Shown: positions 8,480 to 16,569 of the stretch, in pieces
How the letters are laid out: every line of letters begins with the position of its first letter
How positions within the stretch are numbered: position 1 is the first letter of the stretch
Assembly (NCBI GenBank): GCA_022340185.1
Contig: JAJDOK010000102.1
Location: 1-32,459, forward strand
Reading direction: 5' to 3'
Source: Salaquimonas sp.
GTDB taxonomy: Bacteria > Pseudomonadota > Alphaproteobacteria > Rhizobiales > Rhizobiaceae
Length of the DNA stretch: 32,459 nt
Translations under genes and position numbers: made by a program
The notes under the pieces: model-generated
What the model was told of the DNA's origin: nothing
What the model saw: only the letters and a program-made list of their open reading frames with translations
Database searches by the model: none

Positions 8480-8809
8480 GACGTTCTCCGCAACATGATG
8501 CATGGCCTTGCATTGCTGCGATAATCGCGGAGCTTGGTGAAGGAATTGTAAACGGCGAAAGGTTTGCAGCAATCGCCAGTCATGGGCTCAAGATCGCATA
8601 AACCGCCAAATTCAACGCATCTGCGAATGCCCCTATAGTAATAAAGAAACAGATTGATATCGGAATGAATAGTTAAACTTGTTTCTATTAATTATTGAGC
8701 AACCCTGCCTGTTAAGAAGGCTTAAATTTGGTGTCGTTAGATTGCGTCTCACGATCGGCAACAAAGCCGGTCCGTAACAAAGCCAAAAACGGCATCAAGG
8801 AGCATTGAA
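8480..8809. promoter_or_regulatory. Divergent AT-rich control region between the two pilus arms
   Basis: This 330-bp gap holds no gene. It serves the minus-arm gene starting at 8479 and the first pilin starting at 8810. Bases 8630-8735 are strikingly AT-rich for this genome. It contains GAAACA/TGTTTC arms (8646-8651 and 8680-8685) and TTAAG-AAGG-CTTAA (8712-8725), a short palindrome with two TTAA half-sites 6 nt apart. No -35/-10 pair could be assigned with confidence. The pilin ribosome binding site AAGGAG is at 8797-8802. Confidence 0.5.
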
Positions 8810-8977
8810 ATGAAACTCGTAGCCCGTTTCTTCAAGAACGAATCCGGCGCAACCGCCATCGAGTATGGCCTGATCGCAGCGCTGATCTCGGTCGCCATCA
8901 TCGGCGGCGCCACGGCAGTTGGTACCGGTGTCAACAACACCTTCACCAACATCAAGTCGCAGCTGCCGGGTTCCTAA
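8810..8977 (+). CDS. Flp-type type IVb pilin, copy 1
   Basis: 55 residues, the major Tad pilus subunit. It has a short basic leader ending in Gly13 (MKLVARFFKNESG), then the processed N-terminus ATAIEYGLIAALISVAIIGG, with the Flp hallmark Glu18-Tyr19 (positions 5 and 6 of the mature chain) and one hydrophobic helix for filament packing. The mature pilin would be 42 residues. AAGGAG ends 7 nt before the ATG. An intrinsic terminator follows at 9009. The protein is identical to that of copy 2 (9340-9507); the two genes differ at five synonymous third positions (Glu, Ala, Pro, Gly and Ser codons). CpaA at 9771 is the likely leader peptidase. Confidence 0.95.
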   Translation: MKLVARFFKNESGATAIEYGLIAALISVAIIGGATAVGTGVNNTFTNIKSQLPGS

Positions 8978-9008
8978 TCCGAATCATCGGAAGAATCCGA
9001 ACACGACA

Positions 9009-9043
9009 GGCCGTCCACCGGGAGGTGGGCGGCCTTTCCTTTT
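9009..9043 (+). terminator. Intrinsic terminator after pilin copy 1
   Basis: Arms GGCCGTCCACC (9009-9019) and GGTGGGCGGCC (9024-9034) pair with one wobble/mismatch around GGGA, followed by TTTCCTTTT. It ends the first pilin transcript about 30 nt after the stop, separating its expression from the genes downstream. Confidence 0.85.
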
Positions 9044-9052
9044 GACCCGACA

Positions 9053-9145
9053 CAGTGGTCTGCCTCGCCGGAACAAACGAAAGGCCAGTGACCAGGCCAG
9101 TGACCAGGATGGAGACTGGATCAGTGGTCGGTTGGGCCAGTGATC
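9053..9145. repeat. Five copies of CAGTGRYC between the pilin genes
   Basis: The octamer CAGTGRYC occurs at 9053, 9086, 9098, 9122 and 9138 (GGTC, GACC, GACC, GGTC and GATC endings). Two copies lie in a perfect 12-bp tandem repeat, GGCCAGTGACCA (9083-9094 and 9095-9106). The 362-bp gap 8978-9339 otherwise holds only the terminator at 9009 and no gene. Clustering upstream of the second pilin suggests regulator binding or replication slippage; neither is proven. Confidence 0.5.
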
Positions 9146-9339
9146 GGGCCGGCCTGACGGCAGCGGCCAATACCGGTCACCCCTTGTTTACCACGTTGCA
9201 ACGAAGCGTTTGTCCGGCCCGGTGTGTACGATCCGGTTAACCTGTTCGAAAGCGGTTAGCCCTATCGTGGCGCATGTCTTCCGGGGGCCGACCCGGGGCA
9301 GATGCAATTAGACAAGCAGTAGAGCAAGGAGCACATCCA

Positions 9340-9507
9340 ATGAAACTCGTAGCCCGTTTCTTCAAGAACGAATCCGGCGCAACCGCCATCGAATATGGCC
9401 TGATCGCCGCGCTGATCTCGGTCGCCATCATCGGCGGCGCCACGGCAGTTGGTACCGGTGTCAACAACACCTTCACCAACATCAAGTCGCAGCTGCCCGG
9501 CTCGTAA
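9340..9507 (+). CDS. Flp-type type IVb pilin, copy 2
   Basis: 55 residues, exactly the same protein as copy 1 (8810-8977): leader to Gly13, then ATAIEYGLIAALIS. The frame is open 22 codons further upstream, but ATG 9340 is set by AAGGAG at 9326-9331 and by identity with copy 1. The five nucleotide differences are all silent, while the flanks are unrelated apart from the ribosome binding site. It has its own perfect intrinsic terminator at 9537. Either copy can supply the major pilus subunit; different promoters could let them respond to different conditions. Confidence 0.95.
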   Translation: MKLVARFFKNESGATAIEYGLIAALISVAIIGGATAVGTGVNNTFTNIKSQLPGS

Positions 9508-9536
9508 TCGCAGCCGAAGTCAGCAAGCCAGATTGG

Positions 9537-9575
9537 CGGCCACCCGCAGGCGATGCGGGTGGCCGTTTGCTTTTT
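9537..9575 (+). terminator. Intrinsic terminator after pilin copy 2
   Basis: CGGCCACCCGCA (9537-9548) and TGCGGGTGGCCG (9554-9565) form a perfect 12-bp stem with loop GGCGA, followed by TTTGCTTTTT. The 263-bp gap to cpaA holds no other feature I can support, so cpaA needs its own promoter or readthrough. Confidence 0.9.
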
Positions 9576-9770
9576 GAAGGATACGCCATCTGAAAAAGGA
9601 CGGCCATTTCGCCGCGCCGAGTGACGCCAGGCGATGAGTCCGGCTTCCATACCTGCAACAGGCACGCTCTCCATTGGCGGCCCATCGGCGGCGTCGGCAT
9701 GACACCAGCTTTTAACCAATTTTGAACGCGTCAGCGCTAGCCTGACCTGACAGGGAATCGAGGCTGCCGG

Positions 9771-10292
9771 ATGCTGAATACCGCGCTGATTTTGTTCTTT
9801 CCGTTTTTCATGGCCTTTGCGGGCGCTTCGGATCTCGTCTCGATGACGATTTCCAACAAGATCTCGCTCGTTCTGATGGCCGGCTTCATGGTCTTCGCCT
9901 GGCTCATCGGCATGCCGCTTGTCGAGATTTCATGGCACTGGGCGATCTTCGCGGTGGTTCTGGTGGCGGGATTCGCGCTTTTCGCCTTCGGAGCGATCGG
10001 CGGCGGCGACGCCAAACTTGCCGCCTGCACGGCGCTATGGCTGGGGTGGGAACATTCGATGAGCTATTTTGTCATCGCCGCATTTCTAGGCGGCGTGCTG
10101 ACACTTATCATCCTCAGGCTGCGCTCGATCCCACTACCTGACAGTGTTTCCAATGTCGGCTGGATTGCCCGTCTGTACCGGGCCGACGAAGGCATTCCCT
10201 ATGGCATCGCTCTGGCGGCCGCCGCGATCATGGTTTACCCGCAGACGCCGTGGATGCAGCACGTTTTTACTTCGGTAAATCCATTCGGCTGA
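9771..10292 (+). CDS. cpaA: CpaA/TadV prepilin peptidase (A24 family)
   Basis: 173 residues, inner-membrane aspartic peptidase that removes the leader of Flp pilins and TadE-like proteins. The two catalytic aspartates are seen in GASDLVSMTISN (D21) and GAIGGGDAKL (D80). Five or six hydrophobic segments are visible. It lacks the N-terminal cysteine/methylation domain of PilD, as usual for CpaA/TadV. It lies downstream of the pilin genes and separated by terminators, so it probably starts a transcript of its own, or one ended before cpaB (203-bp gap). Confidence 0.92.
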   Translation: MLNTALILFFPFFMAFAGASDLVSMTISNKISLVLMAGFMVFAWLIGMPLVEISWHWAIFAVVLVAGFALFAFGAIGGGDAKLAACTALWLGWEHSMSYFVIAAFLGGVLTLIILRLRSIPLPDSVSNVGWIARLYRADEGIPYGIALAAAAIMVYPQTPWMQHVFTSVNPFG

Positions 10293-10495
10293 AATGACGA
10301 GGTTGTACGGCAATTATTAATGATTCGCCCGAGCGCACCCGTCATGGCGCGGGCTCGTTAATCAAAACAGCGAAAATATGGCCTCGAACATCATCAACCG
10401 GCAATTCTAACCGGCTTATTAACCATAATTACACCTTTGCCGATTCATTTTCACATTGAGGGTCGGAGAGAACCGATTCGCCTGAGGTGATGAAA
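10293..10495 (+). promoter_or_regulatory. 203-bp gap before cpaB, probable promoter region of the cpaB-tadC operon
   Basis: The gap contains no gene. It is AT-rich at 10395-10455, with TTAACC at 10420 and CTAACC upstream, and a GAGG ribosome binding site at 10484-10487, 8 nt before ATG 10496. From here to tadC the genes are tightly packed on one strand, so a promoter here would drive the machine genes separately from the pilins. Confidence 0.4.
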
Positions 10496-11323
10496 ATGAA
10501 GGCAGCGCGTTTAATAGTGATGGGCACCGCTCTGGCGGCGGCAGGTGGAGCGGGCTTCCTCGCCCTCAACCTGATAAACCGCCAACCGGAGAAGCAGATC
10601 GTCGAAGTAACCAATCCGACGATCCAGCTCGACCAGGTGCTCGTTGCCAATCAGGACATCCCGCTGGGCACCAACATGAAGCCGGACATGCTGCGCTGGC
10701 AGGAATGGCCGCACGACGCGCTTGGCAAGGGATTCCTGATCCATTCCTCCGATGCCAAGGCCAGGGAAGATATCAAGGGCGCAATCGCCCGCAGCGCCTT
10801 CTTCGCCGGTGAGCCCATTCGCGAAAGCAAGCTCGTGCGTTCGGACCGCGGCTACATGTCGGCGATCCTCCCCTCGGGTCAGCGCGCGATCGCCACAACC
10901 ATTTCGACGGAAACTTCGGCCGGCGGCTTTATCCTGCCGAATGACCGTGTCGACGTGATCATGACGCGCCGCGTCAATAACGGCAACGCCGACGAATTCG
11001 TTACCGAGACGATCCTGGGCAATGTGCGCGTTCTCGCGATCGATCAGACGATCGAGGAAAAGGATGGCGAATCGGTCAAGGTCGGCGAGACGGCAACGCT
11101 GCAGCTGACGCCCAAGCAGGCCGAGGTGCTTATCGTCGCCCAGCAGATGGCCGACAGACTCTCCCTGTCGCTGCGCTCTCTGGAAGACAGCAAGAGCGAC
11201 GTGACGACCGCCGCCTATCACCTGCTTACGGGCGAGCGTGGCGAGGGAACGGTGCGTCTGATTCGCTACGGTTCAGTCAAAGACATTCCAACGGGTACCG
11301 GCGATGCCGTCAAGAAAAACTGA
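10496..11323 (+). CDS. cpaB: CpaB/RcpC pilus assembly protein
   Basis: 275 residues from ATG 10496; GTG 10487 and ATG 10490 are in frame but GAGG at 10484 suits 10496. It has an N-terminal membrane anchor (MKAARLIVMGTALAAAGGAG), then a SAF-type domain (VLVANQDIPLGTNMKPDML and the GEPIRESKLV region) and the conserved RAIATTISTETSAGGFILPNDRVDVI block typical of CpaB/RcpC. Members act in the periplasm around the secretin and influence pilus assembly. The stop TGA (11321-11323) is followed one base later by the cpaC ATG, indicating translational coupling. Confidence 0.93.
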   Translation: MKAARLIVMGTALAAAGGAGFLALNLINRQPEKQIVEVTNPTIQLDQVLVANQDIPLGTNMKPDMLRWQEWPHDALGKGFLIHSSDAKAREDIKGAIARSAFFAGEPIRESKLVRSDRGYMSAILPSGQRAIATTISTETSAGGFILPNDRVDVIMTRRVNNGNADEFVTETILGNVRVLAIDQTIEEKDGESVKVGETATLQLTPKQAEVLIVAQQMADRLSLSLRSLEDSKSDVTTAAYHLLTGERGEGTVRLIRYGSVKDIPTGTGDAVKKN

Positions 11324-11324
11324 A

Positions 11325-12899
11325 ATGAATATCCATCCGCCCAGAGGCAAGAAAAAAGGTCTTAAAGCGATGCGTTTGATGACGGCTGCCACCGCCCTTG
11401 CCCTTACAATTGTTGCCACAGGATTCAGCCAGGCAGTTACGGCAACGCCTGCCGGAGCGTCCGAATACGTCGGGGACCATCTCAAGATCTCCGCGAGCGC
11501 CATCGGAACCACGAGAGAAATCAAGGTCGGTCTCAACAAGTCGCTTGTCGTCGATCTGCCGGGCGACGCCCACGATATCCTGGTTGCCAATCCGGATGTC
11601 GCGGACGCCGTCACGCGCACCTCGCGCCGCATCTACATCTTCGCCAAGCAGATCGGCCAAACCAACATCTTCATCTTCGATGCCGCCGGCCGGCAATTAT
11701 TGAGTCTCGATCTGGTGGTCGAACGCGATATCAAGGGCCTGGAGCAGTATATCGAGAAATACGTGCCGGGTTCCGACGTCACCGCTGAAATGGTCAATGA
11801 CAACGTCATCCTGACCGGCACGGTGCCCACGCCGCAGGCTGCCTCGCGCGCCGTCCAGCTTGCGCAAATCTACGTGACCGGCGGCGAGGCGACGACCAAC
11901 GCCTACAACAATTCGAACGTATCAACGAGCGGTTCGGGCACGACAATCGTGTTCGGCACCGACGAAAGCCGCCAGCAGAGCCAGATCGTCAACCTGCTGC
12001 AGATCGACGGCGAGGACCAGGTACACCTGAAAGTCACCGTCGCCGAGATCCAGCGTACCGTGGTCAAGCAGCTTGGCATCGATTTGAGCGGACTGGCCGA
12101 TATCGGCGGTGTCGCATTTTCCCTGTTGTCCGATAACCCCTTCCTGCTCAACAAGAATTTCTCGTCATCGGGCGCCAGCATCGACTATGCGCATGGCGGC
12201 AATTCCATCGACGCCATCCTGCACGCTCTCGACAGCGCCGGCGTGATGCGCACGCTTGCGGAACCGTCGCTGACGGCGATCTCCGGTGAAACGGCATCGT
12301 TCAAGGTCGGTGGCGAGTACAATATCTCTGCCGGCAAGACCGACAATCAGGACGGCGTCGTCTACGAGGTCAAGACGGTTGAATACGGCATCGGGCTTTC
12401 GTTCACGCCGGTCGTGCTTTCGCCGGGTCGCATCAGCCTGAAATTGCGCACCGAGGTCTCCGAACCCACTTCGGAAGGCACCTTTGTCATCCCCAGGGCC
12501 AGCGCACCTGCCGCGCCCTATCCGGGTGTTCGCCGGCGCAGGGCGGAAACGACGGTCGAACTGCCCTCCGGCGGGTCGATGGTGATCGCCGGCCTGCTCA
12601 AGGACGATGTGCGCCAGACCGTTTCGGGTTTCCCCGGCCTGCGCAAGATTCCGGTACTCGGCACGCTGTTCCGCAGCCGCGAATTCGAACGCTACGAGAC
12701 CGAGCTCGTCGTCATCGTTACACCCTATCTGGTGCGCCCGACGGCACGACAGAACCTGGCGCGCCCCGACGACAATTTCATGCCGGCAAGTGACGCATCC
12801 GCGATTTTCCTGGGTCAGGTCAACCGTATCTACGGAACCGCGGATGGCGCCCTTCCGCCCGGTCAATACAACGGCAATCCCGGTTTTATCTACAAATGA
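11325..12899 (+). CDS. cpaC: CpaC/RcpA outer-membrane secretin of the Tad pilus
   Basis: 524 residues from ATG 11325, one base after the cpaB stop. ATG 11370 (MRLMTAATALAL) is an alternative that would give a shorter signal peptide. Order: signal peptide, PF13629 N-domain (NKSLVVDLPGDAHDILVANP, GQTNIFIFDAAG), BON-like segment (VPGSDVTAEMVNDNVILTGT), then the secretin pore domain (QVHLKVTVAEIQRTVVKQLG, LAEPSLTAISGETASFKVGG, ELPSGGSMVIAGLL, VPVLGTLFRS-like IPVLGTLFRSREF, ELVVIVTPYLVRP). It forms the outer-membrane channel. The C-terminal tail (NLARPDDNFMPASDA and on) is typical of rhizobial CpaC. Confidence 0.95.
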   Translation: MNIHPPRGKKKGLKAMRLMTAATALALTIVATGFSQAVTATPAGASEYVGDHLKISASAIGTTREIKVGLNKSLVVDLPGDAHDILVANPDVADAVTRTSRRIYIFAKQIGQTNIFIFDAAGRQLLSLDLVVERDIKGLEQYIEKYVPGSDVTAEMVNDNVILTGTVPTPQAASRAVQLAQIYVTGGEATTNAYNNSNVSTSGSGTTIVFGTDESRQQSQIVNLLQIDGEDQVHLKVTVAEIQRTVVKQLGIDLSGLADIGGVAFSLLSDNPFLLNKNFSSSGASIDYAHGGNSIDAILHALDSAGVMRTLAEPSLTAISGETASFKVGGEYNISAGKTDNQDGVVYEVKTVEYGIGLSFTPVVLSPGRISLKLRTEVSEPTSEGTFVIPRASAPAAPYPGVRRRRAETTVELPSGGSMVIAGLLKDDVRQTVSGFPGLRKIPVLGTLFRSREFERYETELVVIVTPYLVRPTARQNLARPDDNFMPASDASAIFLGQVNRIYGTADGALPPGQYNGNPGFIYK

Positions 12900-12927
12900 G
12901 CAAACGGGTCGAACTGGAGCAAACACC

Positions 12928-13680
12928 ATGTCCGTAGTTAAGAACATTACCGACCCGCGCTCCGCGGCCGCATGGCCGCCCGTGGCGAACCGTGCGGGCC
13001 TGTCGCGCAGGTCCCGCAGATTGTTCGCCGCCATGTTGATCGCCACGAGCGGACTTGTCTCGGCCTGTGCCGAAAACAACGACGCCATCGTCACCGGAAC
13101 GGTGAGCAATGATTATCGCACCCGCCATCCGATCGTGGTGGCGCAGTCCGAGATTACCGAAGATATCATCGTACCATTCGACGCCGCCTCGCTGTCACCG
13201 CGTGATCGCGGTGTGGCAGTCGATTTCGCCAAACGCTTCAAACGCTCCGGCACCAAATCGATGGCCGTGATGATCCCGTCGGGCTCGCGCAACGAAGCGG
13301 CGGCCAAGCGGATCGCGTTGCAGGTCACCCGAGTGCTGCAGAAAACCGGTGTCGACGAGCGTCAGATATACATCCACCACTACAAGGCGGCCGGTCTCGG
13401 CGATGCGGCAACTCTGCGCCTGGTGTACGGCGACCTCAAGGCATCGGTCCCCAGCGAATGCGGCCAGTGGGGGACCAACCTTGTCGATAACACGCAAAAC
13501 GACAACTACTACAATTTCGGCTGCGCCACGCAGAAGAACCTGGCGGCCATCGTCGCCAATCCGGCCGATCTGCTCGGACCGCGCGGCGAAACGCCGATCG
13601 ATTCGACACGGCGCACGAATGTAATCAGCGACTGGCAAGAGAACGGTAACCGCCCGTTGCCGATACTCTTCGGCTATTGA
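12928..13680 (+). CDS. cpaD: CpaD pilus assembly lipoprotein
   Basis: 250 residues from ATG 12928 with GGAG about 10 nt upstream. A long basic leader (SRRSRRLF) precedes a hydrophobic stretch and the lipobox VSAC (Cys47), so it should be exported and lipidated, then sorted to the outer membrane. The CpaD signature region follows: RTRHPIVVAQSEITEDIIVP, an OmpA-like helix-strand part (RGVAVDFAKRFKRSGTKSMA), and near the end YYNFGCATQKNLAAIVANPA DLLGPRG split over two runs. CpaD proteins work with the secretin as pilotin-like partners. Confidence 0.92.
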   Translation: MSVVKNITDPRSAAAWPPVANRAGLSRRSRRLFAAMLIATSGLVSACAENNDAIVTGTVSNDYRTRHPIVVAQSEITEDIIVPFDAASLSPRDRGVAVDFAKRFKRSGTKSMAVMIPSGSRNEAAAKRIALQVTRVLQKTGVDERQIYIHHYKAAGLGDAATLRLVYGDLKASVPSECGQWGTNLVDNTQNDNYYNFGCATQKNLAAIVANPADLLGPRGETPIDSTRRTNVISDWQENGNRPLPILFGY

Positions 13681-13738
13681 TGAAATACGCGATCCGGCCG
13701 AGGCCGAGGGCAAGTCAAACGGACCACGGGAAACAGCA

Positions 13739-15040
13739 ATGTCCAACTTGATGCAAGGCGAGGCAGTGGCGGTGGATGTCGACGAGCGCGACATGCGCGA
13801 GGAAGATGTCCAGCAGGGCCAGGTCCAGGAGATACGACCGGTTCCGCGAATCACCATACAGGCCTTCTGCGAAAGCGAGGTGGTCGCTCAGACGCTCGAG
13901 AGCGCGGCACGCGACCGGCGCATGGCGCGGGCGCATGTCAAAGTGCATATGGGCGGCATTCCCGCGGCAGTCGATTTCTACCAGTCGGCGCCGACGCCGA
14001 ACCTTGTCATCGTGGAATCGCGCAAAACAGCCAGCGACTTGCTGGGCGATCTGGCACGGCTGGCCGAGGTCTGCGACGGCGAAACCAAGGTCGTCGTCAT
14101 CGGCCATTTCAATGATATCGGCCTCTACCGCGAACTGGTATCGAACGGCGTATCGGAATACCTTGTTGCGCCGATATCCATGGCCGACGTCATGGGGGCG
14201 ATCTCTGATATTTTCGTCAATCCGGAGACCGGGCCGCTTGGCAAGCTGGTGGCGTTCATCGGAGCAAAGGGCGGCTGTGGTTCCTCTACGATGTGCCACA
14301 ATGTGGCGTGGTCGGTAGCGGCGCATTACGAGAACGACGTGGTGCTGACCGACCTCGATCTCGCCTTCGGCACAGCCAACATCAATCTCGACCAGGATCC
14401 GCCCCAAGGCGTGGCGGAAGCCGTGTTCTCGCCGGAGCGGATCGATGACATCCTGCTCGACCGGCTGCTCGCCAAATGCGCCGAGCATCTGAGCCTGCTC
14501 GCCGCGCCCTCGACGCTTGAGCGCACCTACGATTTCGACAAGGACGCCTTCAACAGCATTCTGGAACTGGCACAGCGCGGCGCGCCCTATGTCGTAGCCG
14601 ATGTGCCGCATATGTGGAGCGGCTGGAGTCGCCAGGTGCTGGCGGCGGCTGACGAGGTCGTCATCACTGCCGAGCCGGAACTGGCCAATCTGCGCAATAC
14701 CAAGAACCTGCTCGACAATCTGCGCGACCTGCGGCCCAACGACGTGCCGCCGCGGCTGTTGATGAACAAGGTGGGCATGCCCAAGCGCCCCGAAATCAGC
14801 GTGGCGGACTTTACAGGCGCGCTCGACACCGAGGCGGTGGCAGTATTGCCTTTCGAACCGGCACTGTTTGGCACCGCAGCCAATAACGGCCAGATGATCA
14901 GCGAAGCCGATCCCAAGCACGCCATCGCGGAAAGTTTCGACCAGTTGTCGCGCATCCTGACCGGCAAGGCGGAACTCAGAAACGACAAGAAGGGCTCGCT
15001 AACCGATCTTATTTCCAAGTTGCGTGGGAAGAAGACCTGA
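13739..15040 (+). CDS. cpaE: CpaE/TadZ pilus localisation ATPase
   Basis: 433 residues. An N-terminal receiver-like domain (about residues 35-160; PNLVIVESRK and VIGHFNDIGLYRELVSNGVS) is followed by a MinD/ParA-like ATPase. The deviant Walker A is AFIGAKGGCGSSTMCHNVAW (about residues 174-193) and LTDLDLAFGTANINLDQDPP is the switch region. In the receiver domain the usual phospho-acceptor Asp is replaced by Glu in VIVES, as in the atypical receivers of this family. CpaE places the pilus machine, often at a pole. The ribosome binding site is weak (GGGA). 58 bp separate it from cpaD. Confidence 0.93.
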   Translation: MSNLMQGEAVAVDVDERDMREEDVQQGQVQEIRPVPRITIQAFCESEVVAQTLESAARDRRMARAHVKVHMGGIPAAVDFYQSAPTPNLVIVESRKTASDLLGDLARLAEVCDGETKVVVIGHFNDIGLYRELVSNGVSEYLVAPISMADVMGAISDIFVNPETGPLGKLVAFIGAKGGCGSSTMCHNVAWSVAAHYENDVVLTDLDLAFGTANINLDQDPPQGVAEAVFSPERIDDILLDRLLAKCAEHLSLLAAPSTLERTYDFDKDAFNSILELAQRGAPYVVADVPHMWSGWSRQVLAAADEVVITAEPELANLRNTKNLLDNLRDLRPNDVPPRLLMNKVGMPKRPEISVADFTGALDTEAVAVLPFEPALFGTAANNGQMISEADPKHAIAESFDQLSRILTGKAELRNDKKGSLTDLISKLRGKKT

Positions 15041-15083
15041 GCAGTCGTGTCGCAAATAAACGACGAATAGTATCGAGGTAAGA

Positions 15084-16562
15084 ATGTTTGGCAAAAGAGG
15101 CGGATCCGGCGCAGAGTTCGATCTGGCAAAGGCGTCGAAACCCGCGTCAGCCAACGAATTGCCAACCGAAAGCATTCCCGACCTGCCGCCGTCACCGGGC
15201 GAAGCAGCCAATCACGGCATGGCGCGTTTCGATCCGGCGCCGAAGATCACCACGCCGCCCCCGGCGATGCGGGAAAAGACCGAAGAATACTACGACACCA
15301 AGTCGAGCGTATTTTCCGCGCTCATCGACACGATCGATCTCGGCCAGCTCGCCAGGATGGACAGCGAGGCGGCGCGCGAGGAAATCCGCGATATCGTCTC
15401 CGACATCATCCAGCTCAAGAACCTGGCGATGTCGATCTCCGAGCAGGAAGATCTGCTCGAGGACATCTGCAACGATGTTCTGGGCTATGGTCCGCTCGAA
15501 CCGCTGCTGGCGCGCGACGACATCGCCGACATCATGATCAATGGCGCACGCCAGTCCTACATCGAAGTCGACGGTAGGGTGGAGAAGGCCGGTGTGCGCT
15601 TCCGCGACAATGCGCAGCTGATGAATATCTGCCAGCGCATCGTCAGCCAGGTCGGCCGTCGTGTCGACGAATCGAGCCCGATATGCGATGCGCGCCTGCC
15701 GGACGGCTCCCGCGTCAACGTCATCGCGCCGCCGCTGGCCATCGACGGGCCGGCACTCACCATTCGTAAGTTCAAGCGCGACAAGCTGACGCTCGACCAG
15801 CTCGTCAAGTTCGGCTCGATCACGCCGGAAGGCGCCACCATCCTGCAGATCATCGGCAGGGTGCGCTGCAATGTCATCATCTCGGGTGGTACCGGCTCGG
15901 GCAAGACGACCCTGCTCAACTGTCTGACGCGCTATATCGACGAGACCGAGCGCATCATCACCTGCGAGGACTCGGCGGAACTGCAGCTCCAGCAGCCACA
16001 TGTGGTGCGGCTCGAGACACGTCCGCCCAATCTGGAAGGCGAAGGCGAGATCACCATGCGCGATCTCGTCAGGAACTGCCTGCGTATGCGGCCTGAGCGG
16101 ATCATCGTGGGCGAGGTGCGCGGACCCGAGGTCTTCGACCTGCTGCAGGCGATGAACACGGGCCATGACGGCTCGATGGGCACGATCCACTCCAACTCGC
16201 CGCGCGAATGTCTCAACCGTATCGAATCGATGATCGCGATGGGCGGCTACAACCTGCCTGCCAAGACCGTTCGCGAGATCATTGTCGGCTCCGTCGACGT
16301 GATCATCCAGGCCGCGCGCCTGCGCGACGGCTCGCGGCGCATCACGCATATCACCGAGGTCGTGGGTCTGGAAGGCGACGTCATCACCACCCAGGATCTG
16401 TTCATCTACAAGATGCAGGGCGAGGATGCGAACGGCCGGATCATCGGCCAGCACATGGCAACAGGCATCGGCAGGCCGCATTTCTGGGATCGTGCGCGCT
16501 ACTTCAACGAGGAAAACCGCCTTGCCGCAGCGCTGGATGCCTCGGAAGTGTCAGCAGATTGA
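15084..16562 (+). CDS. cpaF: CpaF/TadA type II/IV secretion-family ATPase
   Basis: 492 residues with GAGG about 6 nt before ATG 15084. It powers pilus assembly (and probably retraction) from the cytoplasmic face of the inner membrane as a hexamer. A variable N-terminal part is followed by the N-domain ([20 protein letters not shown]), then Walker [13 protein letters not shown] (about residues 267-278), the Asp box ([20 protein letters not shown]), the Walker B-like [18 protein letters not shown] and the His box [12 protein letters not shown]. All motifs are intact. The stop is 7 bp before tadB. Confidence 0.96.
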   Translation: MFGKRGGSGAEFDLAKASKPASANELPTESIPDLPPSPGEAANHGMARFDPAPKITTPPPAMREKTEEYYDTKSSVFSALIDTIDLGQLARMDSEAAREEIRDIVSDIIQLKNLAMSISEQEDLLEDICNDVLGYGPLEPLLARDDIADIMINGARQSYIEVDGRVEKAGVRFRDNAQLMNICQRIVSQVGRRVDESSPICDARLPDGSRVNVIAPPLAIDGPALTIRKFKRDKLTLDQLVKFGSITPEGATILQIIGRVRCNVIISGGTGSGKTTLLNCLTRYIDETERIITCEDSAELQLQQPHVVRLETRPPNLEGEGEITMRDLVRNCLRMRPERIIVGEVRGPEVFDLLQAMNTGHDGSMGTIHSNSPRECLNRIESMIAMGGYNLPAKTVREIIVGSVDVIIQAARLRDGSRRITHITEVVGLEGDVITTQDLFIYKMQGEDANGRIIGQHMATGIGRPHFWDRARYFNEENRLAAALDASEVSAD

Positions 16563-16569
16563 GCGTCAT

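Noticed and set aside
8725-8750. Sigma-54 promoter upstream of pilin copy 1 (TGG...TTGC)
   Set aside because: The GG to GC spacing is 12 nt instead of the required 10, so the match is not acceptable.
9082-9108. A CRISPR-like array in the pilin gap
   Set aside because: The repeat units are 12 bp in direct tandem with no spacers of uniform length, and no cas gene is present.
13715-16481. Long minus-strand frames (401 and 429 codons) opposite cpaE and cpaF
   Set aside because: They are shadows of the P-loop ATPase genes, whose Walker motifs are on the plus strand.
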